DNA of 64,000 nucleotides from Dethiobacter alkaliphilus (GTDB lineage Bacteria > Bacillota > Dethiobacteria > DTU022 > UBA8154). Made by a program: the position numbers and the translations under genes. Shown here one piece after another: positions 42,713-50,484 of the stretch. The stretch spans positions 62,001 through 126,000 of the forward strand of contig JAENYV010000001.1 in NCBI GenBank assembly GCA_016841605.1, given 5' to 3'. Each line of letters begins with the position of its first letter. The first letter of the stretch is position 1. Under the pieces are notes generated by a model. The model did no database searches and had not been told where the DNA came from. It worked only from the letters and a program-made list of their open reading frames with translations.

Positions 42713-43513
42713 ATGAAGGTTTACATTCTGGATAACGGTATTTTAGAATTTGATGCCAACTGTTTGGTGAATTTCACCACTCGTGCTACATCAGTAAACA
42801 AAACACCTGTGCATAAATGGATTAAAATTCCTATTTATGCTGTGCTTATCGATCATCCGCAAGCTAAGATCCTTTACGATACAGGTTGTGCATCCAACTC
42901 TATGGAGGGTAAATGGCCCGAATATCATACTATTGAAAATACCTATACTTTTACCGAAGATCAGCGCTTTGATAACCAGTTACAGAAAGCAGGCTTTAAG
43001 CCCGAGGATATTGATATTGTCGTAATGTCCCATATGCATCTGGATCATGCCGGCAACCTAGATATGTTTAAACACGCTGATGTCTATGTTCACAAGGAAG
43101 ATTTTGCTAATGGCCTTGTCGTGACACATAAAAGCCCCGATCCAAACACCTATGGAGGATATATTCGGGCGGATCTGGAAGTTCCCTGTAACTTTAAGTT
43201 GGTTGAAGATGAATTTGAACTAGTGCCCGGTGTGCAAATTTTGAACCTGCCAGGGCATTCTCCAGGAGTTCTGGGACTTATGGTTCACTTAAAAAATTCA
43301 GGAACGCTAATCTTTCCTAGTGATGCTCTTTATAGCAGAGAAAACTATGGACCTCCTCCTCGTATTTCGGGAATTTTTTACGACAGCATTAATTTCTTTA
43401 AAACTATAGAAAAAATCCGAAAATTAGAAAAGAAATATGATGCACAAGTAATGTTCTCACATGACATTGGATTTTTCCAAACCATGAAACTTACACCTGG
43501 TTATTACGATTGA
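42713..43513 (+). CDS. MBL-fold hydrolase, lactonase-like
   Basis: The 266-residue metallo-beta-lactamase-fold protein has the metal-binding HMHLDHAGN motif near residue 105 and later His/Asp ligands (LPGHSPGV, FPSDALY, FSHDIG). It groups with N-acyl-homoserine-lactonase-like proteins, which open cyclic esters. In a catabolic operon a lactone or ester intermediate is a more likely substrate than a signal molecule. RBS AAGGAG precedes ATG 42713. A strong terminator ends the operon 65 bp downstream. Confidence 0.82.
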   Translation: MKVYILDNGILEFDANCLVNFTTRATSVNKTPVHKWIKIPIYAVLIDHPQAKILYDTGCASNSMEGKWPEYHTIENTYTFTEDQRFDNQLQKAGFKPEDIDIVVMSHMHLDHAGNLDMFKHADVYVHKEDFANGLVVTHKSPDPNTYGGYIRADLEVPCNFKLVEDEFELVPGVQILNLPGHSPGVLGLMVHLKNSGTLIFPSDALYSRENYGPPPRISGIFYDSINFFKTIEKIRKLEKKYDAQVMFSHDIGFFQTMKLTPGYYD

Positions 43514-43577
43514 CCAAAAGTTTTTAATAGAATTTAGTTTGGTTACTCGATAGTAAGAAAATGGGTTTATCGAACTT

Positions 43578-43607
43578 GAGGTAGGCCCTTAGAGGGCCTA
43601 CCTCTTT
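43578..43607 (+). terminator. Terminator of the SDR/AOR/MBL operon
   Basis: A perfect 12-bp stem (GAGGTAGGCCCT / AGGGCCTACCTC) with a 3-nt loop, then TTT. A small CCGGAT/ATCCGG hairpin follows at 43615-43629. Confidence 0.85.
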
Positions 43608-43717
43608 AAGCATGCCGGATGAGATCCGGATTCATTATATTAATTCGGTATAGCATGCGGCAAAGCCTTTATTGTTTAATCTTTTTTTTCAAAAAATTTT
43701 TAGGGGGGTAAATAGTT

Positions 43718-44968
43718 TTGAATAACAACAGGTATATGTGGACTGTGTTAATAATCCATTGGTTAGTTTGGGGGATTATTGCATTAGATCGGATGCTGCC
43801 GACTTATGTTGCTCCATATATAATCAATGATCTGCACCTTACTCAGGCTCAATTCGGTATGATTATGTCTACTTTGACGGTAACGTGGGCAGTGATGGGT
43901 ACATTTGGCGGGCACCTATCTGATCGCATCGGGAGGGCTAAGGTGGTATTTCCGTCTATCTTATGGTTTTCAATTACAACAGGTTTCGCTGCCCTGGCGC
44001 GCAGTTTTGGGCAGATGGCGGGGATTTTGGGGCTTGTCGGTCTCGGCCAGGGAAGCTATTGGGGGTCTGGCGTTGCTCATGTAAGTGAAGTATGGCCGGA
44101 AGAGAAAAGGGGATTCGCTCTTGGATTTCATCAGACAGGGTTTCCCATCATCGGAATGTTCATTGGGGGGGCCTTTGCCGGTTATGTAGCTTTAAATTGG
44201 GGATGGCGTGCAGTCTTTCCAATTGCGGCTATAGCTGGAATTGTATTAAGCATTGTGTTTCGTCTTCTGATACGGGAGTCTAAATTATATTTAGACTCCA
44301 AAAACGAAAAAGATTCAGTGACACATGACGAACATAAGGTAAGTTTAAAAGATGCAACAGAACTATTTTCAAATAGAAATTGGTTAATTAACCTGATTAT
44401 CATTGCTTTATCATTGGTTGGCTTCTGGGCGGTAAGTACTTTTATAGTTATTTACTTGACTGAAGTTAAGGGTTTCAGTATTGCTATAGCCGGAGGTATT
44501 GTAGGGATAGTGGGCGCCGGCGGTTTCTTTGGGCAGTTTCTTTCAGCTTGGTATTCAGATCGAATTGGAAGAAGACCCGCTTATCTTGTGGCCACTTTGT
44601 CCGGAGCAATTGGGACTTTGATTCTCATTATGAGCAATTCGGTGCCGATTGTGATTATTGGACTACTAATTACCGGGTATGGAATATATGGCCCAATTGC
44701 TCTAGGGGAAGCAGTATTGCCGGGGGACGTGGTGAAGAAACGTTTAGTGGGAACGTCTGCCGGTATCACAATGCTGGTCGCCGAATTTTTTGGAATTATT
44801 GGGTCAGTCCTTGGTGGCCGTTGTAACGACTATTTTGGCCAAACCGGTTCGCTTTGGTTGGGGGTAATTGCGTTCTCGCTTGCAACTGTAGGTGTGTTAT
44901 TCCTGGGTGAAACTGCGCCAAGGTTCAGTAATAGACAGTCTGATACTGCCGTGGATTTCGTAAAATAA
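43718..44968 (+). CDS. MFS transporter, probable carboxylate/aromatic acid carrier
   Basis: The 416-residue protein has 12 predicted membrane spans, a central cytoplasmic loop (about 190-215), and the MFS signature GGHLSDRIGRAKVV after helix 2, repeated as SDRIGRRPAYL in the second half. Helix 1 contains Asp in ALDRMLP, as in aromatic-acid and sugar-acid proton symporters of the AAHS/ACS type. TTG 43718 follows AGGGGGG. It lies between two catabolic operons, so it is a candidate importer for their substrate. Specificity cannot be read from sequence. Confidence 0.85.
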   Translation: MNNNRYMWTVLIIHWLVWGIIALDRMLPTYVAPYIINDLHLTQAQFGMIMSTLTVTWAVMGTFGGHLSDRIGRAKVVFPSILWFSITTGFAALARSFGQMAGILGLVGLGQGSYWGSGVAHVSEVWPEEKRGFALGFHQTGFPIIGMFIGGAFAGYVALNWGWRAVFPIAAIAGIVLSIVFRLLIRESKLYLDSKNEKDSVTHDEHKVSLKDATELFSNRNWLINLIIIALSLVGFWAVSTFIVIYLTEVKGFSIAIAGGIVGIVGAGGFFGQFLSAWYSDRIGRRPAYLVATLSGAIGTLILIMSNSVPIVIIGLLITGYGIYGPIALGEAVLPGDVVKKRLVGTSAGITMLVAEFFGIIGSVLGGRCNDYFGQTGSLWLGVIAFSLATVGVLFLGETAPRFSNRQSDTAVDFVK

Positions 44969-45041
44969 ACAACCGGACTAATTTCCAGTTGCATAGACGA
45001 TCCTATCCCAATACAGGTCAAAAGAAAAGAGACTAAAACAA

Positions 45042-45092
45042 GCTGGTGTGCAGTGTGGTAAAGGATTTAGGCTATCTACATTGCACACCAGC
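45042..45092. repeat. 14-bp inverted repeat in the MFS-decarboxylase gap
   Basis: GCTGGTGTGCAGTG and CATTGCACACCAGC (13 of 14 pair, 23-nt spacer) lie 73 bp after the MFS stop. It could be a terminator without T-run or an operator. The rest of the 274-bp gap is AT-rich with no ORF. Confidence 0.6.
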
Positions 45093-45242
45093 CGCGATTA
45101 CATATTAAAACCACATCATAAAAAACAATTCAGCCACAGCAAGAAATAAAATTGGAAAAAATTTTACACCAACAAAAGTTCCCTAAATTATAATTTACCT
45201 TCTTCCCATTAAAAAAAAACAATAGAAATGAGGATGAAATAT

Positions 45243-46235
45243 ATGAGCAAATTATCGCTTACTCTTGCTTGCGCACCTTATGACCGGGTACAGGCTTTAA
45301 TTAACGGAACAGTGGCTCCGGAAGGCATTGATCTAAATATTCTGCCGATGGAAGTGGAGGAAGTTTTCTGGCGCCAGTTAAATTATGGGGAGTTTGACGT
45401 CTCGGAATCATCTTTATCCTCATATACGCTGCTTCGCTCGAAAGGGGATAATCGTTTTATCGCTATCCCTGTCTTTCCGTCGAGGTTTTTTCGTCATTCA
45501 TGTATTTTTATCAATACCCGGAAAGAAATTAAGAGGCCGGAAGACTTGAAAGGCAAAATTGTTGGAGTGCCCGAATACCAGATGACCGCGCCCCTATGGC
45601 AAAGGGGCATCATGGCTGATGAATACGGAGTGCATCCCCGGGATATGAGCTGGCGCAGTGGTGGACAGGAAGAACCCGGTAGGGTTGACAAAGTTGCTAT
45701 GAATCTTCCGTCAGACGTACACCTCGAGCAGATTCCGGCTGATAAAACACTATCCCAAATGCTTGACAATGGTGAGATAGATGCACTTTTTAGTGCTCGT
45801 ACACCTTCCTGCTTCCTGAAAGGGTCACCGAACGTGGCGCGCCTTTTCCCTAATTTCCGTGAAGTAGAAGGGGACTATTTTCAGCGTACGGGTATCTTTC
45901 CGATCATGCACATCGTCATTATCAGACGAGATCTTTACGAAGCAAACCGTTGGGTTGCCATGAGCCTGTATAAAGCATTTTGTCAGGCTAAAAATATTAT
46001 TATGGAAAACTTTAACATTACTTCGGCCCTTTATACCACCCTTCCCTGGATGACCGATGAGGTGGAGCGTACCAGAGGGGCTCTTGGCAATGACTTTTGG
46101 CCATACGGAATCGGGCCAAATCGGAAAACACTGGATGCTTTTTTCCGCTATCATCATAATCAGGGTCTTTCAAGCAAAATGATGAGCATTGAGGAGCTTT
46201 TCGCACCGGAAACCATGAGCGAGTTTAAAATTTAG
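45243..46235 (+). CDS. 4,5-dihydroxyphthalate decarboxylase-like protein
   Basis: The 330-residue protein resembles 4,5-dihydroxyphthalate decarboxylase: LSLTLACAPYDRVQAL, VAPEGIDLNIL, FDVSESSLSSYTLLRS and FIAIPVFPSRFFRHSCIFIN. The fold is that of periplasmic binding proteins, and automatic annotation may call it an ABC solute-binding protein, but there is no signal peptide or lipobox and no ABC genes, so an intracellular enzyme is more likely. ATG 45243 has GAGGA 8 bp upstream. It probably removes CO2 from a hydroxylated aromatic or related dicarboxylate. Confidence 0.75.
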   Translation: MSKLSLTLACAPYDRVQALINGTVAPEGIDLNILPMEVEEVFWRQLNYGEFDVSESSLSSYTLLRSKGDNRFIAIPVFPSRFFRHSCIFINTRKEIKRPEDLKGKIVGVPEYQMTAPLWQRGIMADEYGVHPRDMSWRSGGQEEPGRVDKVAMNLPSDVHLEQIPADKTLSQMLDNGEIDALFSARTPSCFLKGSPNVARLFPNFREVEGDYFQRTGIFPIMHIVIIRRDLYEANRWVAMSLYKAFCQAKNIIMENFNITSALYTTLPWMTDEVERTRGALGNDFWPYGIGPNRKTLDAFFRYHHNQGLSSKMMSIEELFAPETMSEFKI

Positions 46236-46294
46236 AACACTGATAAAGGAAGGGGCGGACGACTTATGAGAGAGCCTAAAAAGCGTTAGGCGGA

Positions 46295-47233
46295 TTACTT
46301 TTGCATAATACGAGATCTTATTTCGAAGTACTCCATAGTAAAATCCAGGAAAGCATGGCTCAGGGGTGGCAGAACTCTCTTTTTCCGGTAAATAAGGTAA
46401 AAATTTCTCTTTAGCATCAGTTCTTCCAGGCTGTATCCTTCTATCGAACCGATACGGAGCTCTTCTTCTACTGCTTTGCGGGATATTACCGTAAGCCCCA
46501 TCCCGGCTTTAACGGCTTCTTTAATAGCTTCCTGGCCTTCCAGATAAGCTACCACACGAAGATCGGGAGTACTTCCGAACCTTTTTTGCAGGGCTTTTTC
46601 AAAAACAAGGCGTGTAGCAGATCCCGGTTCTCGCAGGACAAAGGGATAGCTAAGGCAGGCCTCCAGCTTGACGGGAGGTAGCCCGGATTTTGTAGGGGCT
46701 TCTTTGGAAAGATTTGTGTCCGGTGGAGCGATGAGGATGAGCTGGTCTTCAACCAGCTTTACCTGTCCCAACCCTTCGCTGGTAACAGGCTTTCCGGCAA
46801 AGCCCAGGTCATAGGTATAGTCTCGGATGCTTTCAAAAACGTGCCGCGTATCCCGCAGCAGGACGGAGAAAGTAACACCGGGATACTTACGGCTGAAAGA
46901 GTGAAGTAGACCCGGCAAAAGGTACGCACCTGGAACGCTGCTCGCGGCGATCTCCAGGTGCCCCTTAACAATACGATAGTTTTCCTGAATGGCGGAAAGA
47001 GCTTCTTCCTTAATTTCCAGGATTTCCTGGGCAAACTTAAAGAGAATCTTGCCCCCTTCGGTCAGCATTAGTTCTCGCTGGCTTCGATCAAAAAGAGACG
47101 TTCCAATCTCGTTCTCCAGGGCTTTAATATGAGCGCTAACTGTGGGCTGACTTAGAAAGATATTTTCAGCCGCACGTGAAAAATTTTTTTGTTTGGCTAC
47201 TTCTACAAAAACCTTGAGCTGGTGGAAATCCAT
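46295..47233 (-). CDS. LysR-family regulator
   Basis: The 312-residue regulator has the N-terminal winged HTH (FSRAAENIFLSQPTVSAHIKALE) and a substrate-binding domain. The start resembles the branch annotated as selenium-metabolism-associated LysR or CysL-like, but I am not certain. It is divergent from the nitroreductase gene across 350 bp that contain inverted repeats, and convergent with the decarboxylase-like gene. The likely targets are itself and the nitroreductase. Confidence 0.85.
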   Translation of the reverse strand: MDFHQLKVFVEVAKQKNFSRAAENIFLSQPTVSAHIKALENEIGTSLFDRSQRELMLTEGGKILFKFAQEILEIKEEALSAIQENYRIVKGHLEIAASSVPGAYLLPGLLHSFSRKYPGVTFSVLLRDTRHVFESIRDYTYDLGFAGKPVTSEGLGQVKLVEDQLILIAPPDTNLSKEAPTKSGLPPVKLEACLSYPFVLREPGSATRLVFEKALQKRFGSTPDLRVVAYLEGQEAIKEAVKAGMGLTVISRKAVEEELRIGSIEGYSLEELMLKRNFYLIYRKKRVLPPLSHAFLDFTMEYFEIRSRIMQK

Positions 47234-47584
47234 GTACTATTCATTCCTTTCTCCTTTACCCTCCTGTTATCCGGTCAGGGTGAGGAGGTAGCAATCTTCT
47301 TCCTCGGAAAATTCGACTTCAGCTTTCAGTATACTTTTCTTACTTTTTCTCACTCCTACCATCATATCATACTTGATCAATACTTCTACTATTATAGTAA
47401 AAGCAAAAGGTGTAATGGAAATAGAAAATATCTATAGTTACACGATCAAGTATAGATAATAGGAAGGCAATTTTTAATTATTTTCTTGCATATATCTCGC
47501 CGGCTTTTTGCAGGAAAGTGATAATAAAATGGATAATAACCAAAGTATTGAAAAAAGTTAGTAATATAGAGGGGGTAAGTAAAA
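47234..47584. promoter_or_regulatory. LysR-nitroreductase divergent control region
   Basis: This 350-bp AT-rich gap holds no gene. ATACTTGATC (47369-47378) and GATCAAGTAT (47444-47453) form a 10-bp inverted repeat 65 bp apart, and TCTATA/TATAGA half-sites flank the second copy. They are candidate LysR recognition and activation sites. Confidence 0.45.
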
Positions 47585-48136
47585 ATGGAAACAAGGGAAT
47601 GTATAAAAAACAGAAGAAGCATAAGAAATTTTACCAACCAAGAAATTTCTGAGGAAATTTTGCGGGAATTATTGGAGGCAGTCCGCTGGTCTCCCTCATG
47701 GGCCAACACACAGTGTTGGGAACTGATCGTGGTTAGGGAACAAGCAAATAAAGAAAAACTGGCTGAATTGCTGGCGGAAAGAAATCCCGGAACCAAAGCA
47801 GTTGTACAGGCACCGCTTGTCCTGGTTTTTTGCGGTAAAAAGGGAGTGTCGGGTTACAAAAAAGGAGTTTCTTTGACTAATAAGGGTGACTGGTTTATGT
47901 TTGATGTGGGTGTTGCCTGTCAGAATTTCTGCTTAGCTGCCCATGATCTTGGACTTGGTACAGTGCAAATCGGAAATTATGACCATCAGAGTGTGGATAA
48001 ATTTTTAAACTTAGCCGGGGATGTTGAATCAGTTGCAATTATTCCTATCGGTTATCCTGCCAAGGAGAGCATAGCTCCTTCAAGAAAGGAAATTGAGAAT
48101 TTTGTTTTTCTGGAAAGTTACGGGAAAAAATGTTAA
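47585..48136 (+). CDS. Nitroreductase-family flavoprotein
   Basis: The 183-residue FMN protein has CIKNRRSIRNFTNQEIS at the start and AVRWSPSWANTQCWE, the FMN-phosphate contact, then GLGTVQIGNYD near the end. It could reduce nitro, quinone or conjugated double bonds with NAD(P)H. GGGGG precedes ATG 47585. A piece of a second, decayed copy with its terminator occurs at 59305-59470. The gene lies between a LysR gene and a sigma-54 activator gene, so it belongs to the catabolic island by position. Confidence 0.85.
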   Translation: METRECIKNRRSIRNFTNQEISEEILRELLEAVRWSPSWANTQCWELIVVREQANKEKLAELLAERNPGTKAVVQAPLVLVFCGKKGVSGYKKGVSLTNKGDWFMFDVGVACQNFCLAAHDLGLGTVQIGNYDHQSVDKFLNLAGDVESVAIIPIGYPAKESIAPSRKEIENFVFLESYGKKC

Positions 48137-48160
48137 TGGACTGATCAGGTAAAATCGTGC

Positions 48161-48198
48161 AATTCAGTGGGAGATTTTCGCTCTCCCACTGAATTTTT
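48161..48198 (+). terminator. Terminator of the nitroreductase gene
   Basis: AATTCAGTGGGAG / CTCCCACTGAATT with a 9-nt loop, then TTT. A modified copy occurs at 59427-59469. Confidence 0.85.
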
Positions 48199-48349
48199 AC
48201 AAGAAGGTATTTGTTCGTCTATAGAGAAATTTATAAATATTCGTTCATATAATTATAAGCGAAATAGAAAAAGGCAACTTTAGTTTCCAGATTATTTTAA
48301 AAGTTTCCAGTTGATTTGCATTAAAAAGAAAGGAGAAAGAAAATAAAAT

Positions 48350-50086
48350 ATGAAATTTCCTGAAATTTTAAACGTTTTAATAGAGTCGGTTCATAATGGT
48401 ATTCTTGCCATTAATACAGAAGGAATTGTCACTGTCTGCAATAAGGCGGCAAGAATGATGATGGGCATAGATAAAAGTATTGAAGGGCAGCCCGTTGAGT
48501 CGATTATTTCCAATACACAGCTTTTAAATGTTTTAAAAACAGGAGAGCCCCAATATGCAGAAAAATTTATTTACAGAAACAAGACTTTTTTATCAAATAG
48601 AACACCTATTATCTTAAATAATCAAATTGTCGGTGCAGTAGCTGTTTTTCAGGATATTACAGATATTGAGAAGATATCTTTAGAATTATCAACATTACAA
48701 TATTTGAACCGGGAATTAAATACGATTATTGACTCTATTGATGATGGAGTTCTCGTCATTGATGAAAAGGGGAAAATAGTCCGGGTAAATAAATCATTCG
48801 AAAGGGTAACCGGACTAAATCATCAAGAATACAGTAACAGTTCTTTGCAATCTTTATACGAGAAAGGATTATTATTATATACTCCCATAGCATCTGCTGC
48901 GTTAGAAAAAAAAGAGGTCATTACCAATTTGCAGATTATCAGTACGGGAAAAGAGTTAATCATAACAGCCATTCCGGTAACTGATGAATATGGAAAAATA
49001 AATAAAGTTGTTACAACAGCAAGGGATATAACAGATTTAAATAAATTAAAACAAGAACTTGAACAATCGCAAAAACTGTCTGAGCTATACCGTGCTCAAA
49101 TAAATCAACTTTCAAAGAAACGTTTTATTAAAGATAACAAAATAGTTACCCGCAATACGAAAATGTTGGATATTTTGGAGTTGTCTCATCGAATAGCACA
49201 AACGGAGACAACAGTTCTTATTTTAGGTGAATCCGGAGTCGGTAAAGAATTGATCGCTGAAAATATACACAATTGGAGTGACAGAGCCAAAAAAGGTCCT
49301 CTAGTTGAAGTTAACTGCAGCGCTATTCCTAAAGAATTATTAGAATCGGAGTTTTTTGGTTATGAATCAGGTTCTTTCACAGGAGCAAAAAAGGATGGTA
49401 AACCTGGTCTTTTTGAGATAGCAAGTGAAGGTAGTATTTTTCTTGATGAAATTGGTGATCTTCCCTTAGAGATGCAGGCAAAACTTTTACGTGTTCTTGA
49501 AACAAAACAGTTTTTACGTTTGGGAGGGCTAAAGCCCAAAACAATTAATACCCGTTTTATTGCAGCGACAAACCAGGATCTTGAAGATAAAGTTAAAAAT
49601 GGATTATTTCGCGAAGACTTATTTTACCGGTTAAATGTTGTTCCGATAGTAGTCCCTCCGCTTCGAGAAAGACAGGATGATATTCCCATTTTGTTGGCCT
49701 TTTTCCTTAATAGATTTAATCAAAAGTACAGATATTCAAAAAGTTTTAAATCCGAAGTAGTTTCTTTCTTACAGAAATATCATTGGCCGGGCAATGTCCG
49801 GGAGTTAAAGAATATCATCGAAAGACTGGTTCTTATTAGCAATCAGAATGTTATTCTCAAAGAAGATATCCCTGAGAATATTTTAAAAAGTATAGAATCA
49901 AATGAAATCAAGAAAAAAACATATAGCTTAAGCGGTCAATATCTAAAAGAACTTAAAGAGGAACTGGAAATAATTATTCTCAAAGAAGCAATGAATGAAT
50001 TTACCTCTATGAGAAAAATTGCCGAAGAACTGGGTTTATCTCATACGGCAATTATTAAGAAAATGCGCAAGTACAAACTATCTTAG
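48350..50086 (+). CDS. Sigma-54-dependent activator (PAS-PAS-AAA-Fis)
   Basis: The 578-residue enhancer-binding protein has two PAS domains (about 8-115 and 125-235), a short helical linker, the AAA+ domain (about 262-490; GESGVGKE, GSFTGAKKDG, DEIGDLP) and a Fis-type HTH (about 545-578). The two PAS domains may sense a ligand or redox state. It lies 280 bp upstream of a -24/-12 promoter, so I infer it activates the molybdenum hydroxylase/TRAP operon. A fragment of its PAS coding sequence is repeated at 59494-59555. AAGGAGAAAG precedes ATG 48350. Confidence 0.9.
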   Translation: MKFPEILNVLIESVHNGILAINTEGIVTVCNKAARMMMGIDKSIEGQPVESIISNTQLLNVLKTGEPQYAEKFIYRNKTFLSNRTPIILNNQIVGAVAVFQDITDIEKISLELSTLQYLNRELNTIIDSIDDGVLVIDEKGKIVRVNKSFERVTGLNHQEYSNSSLQSLYEKGLLLYTPIASAALEKKEVITNLQIISTGKELIITAIPVTDEYGKINKVVTTARDITDLNKLKQELEQSQKLSELYRAQINQLSKKRFIKDNKIVTRNTKMLDILELSHRIAQTETTVLILGESGVGKELIAENIHNWSDRAKKGPLVEVNCSAIPKELLESEFFGYESGSFTGAKKDGKPGLFEIASEGSIFLDEIGDLPLEMQAKLLRVLETKQFLRLGGLKPKTINTRFIAATNQDLEDKVKNGLFREDLFYRLNVVPIVVPPLRERQDDIPILLAFFLNRFNQKYRYSKSFKSEVVSFLQKYHWPGNVRELKNIIERLVLISNQNVILKEDIPENILKSIESNEIKKKTYSLSGQYLKELKEELEIIILKEAMNEFTSMRKIAEELGLSHTAIIKKMRKYKLS

Positions 50087-50112
50087 TATATACGTCACCT
50101 CTTCGTATATAC
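50086..50112 (+). terminator. Hairpin at the end of the second activator gene
   Basis: GTATATACG / CGTATATAC with a 9-nt loop overlaps the last base of the stop codon. The stem is AT-rich and no long T-run follows. Confidence 0.45.
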
Positions 50113-50368
50113 ATCCCCTATTTTAATTATTTGATTTATAATTGGAAACTTTTTATTCCAATTTTTTTTATTATTACTAAGATTGACTCATTCTTTCCTT
50201 CCTTCCGGTGAGTGCTCGGGACGCTTGGAGTGCTCAGACAAAGAGCCCGATCGGTGCTCTCCGTTTCCTGCCTGCAAGTCCTGCGGTTCTCCTTAGCCCT
50301 TTGATTACCTATCCGGTAAAGCAATGTTATATCTTGTTGTTATTGCCTTATTTCTTTGTATATTCTGA
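50113..50368. other. Upstream region of the molybdenum hydroxylase operon
   Basis: No gene is seen. An AT-rich part is followed by a GC-rich patch (50205-50290) in which TGCTC occurs three times at 50213, 50231 and 50254, twice as GAGTGCTC. These are candidate activator sites 115-155 bp ahead of the sigma-54 promoter. Confidence 0.4.
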
Positions 50369-50385
50369 GTTGGCATATATATTGC
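50369..50385 (+). promoter_or_regulatory. Sigma-54 promoter of the molybdenum hydroxylase/TRAP operon
   Basis: TTGGCATATATATTGCA: GG and GC are separated by 10 bp, as at 39796. Transcription should start near 50397. Confidence 0.82.
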
Positions 50386-50442
50386 ACTAATAGTTAATAT
50401 CAAAATATTTTGGTGGCTGATCATTTTTGGAGGTGTTATTGA

Positions 50443-50484
50443 ATGAAGGTTACACAAAACTACTGTATGGGAGTGAGGCTATGA
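50443..50484 (+). CDS. 13-residue leader peptide ORF
   Basis: GGAGG at 50429-50433 is 9 bp from ATG 50443, a better match than any site for the large gene itself. The ORF encodes MKVTQNYCMGVRL and its TGA overlaps the ATG of the hydroxylase gene (ATGA). It probably couples translation of the large subunit or acts as a sensor leader. Alternatively the large gene starts at TTG 50427 or 50439 in another frame. Confidence 0.45.
   Translation: MKVTQNYCMGVRL

Noticed and set aside
45243-46235. ABC transporter substrate-binding protein
   Set aside because: No signal peptide, lipobox or ABC genes; the sequence follows the dihydroxyphthalate decarboxylase pattern.
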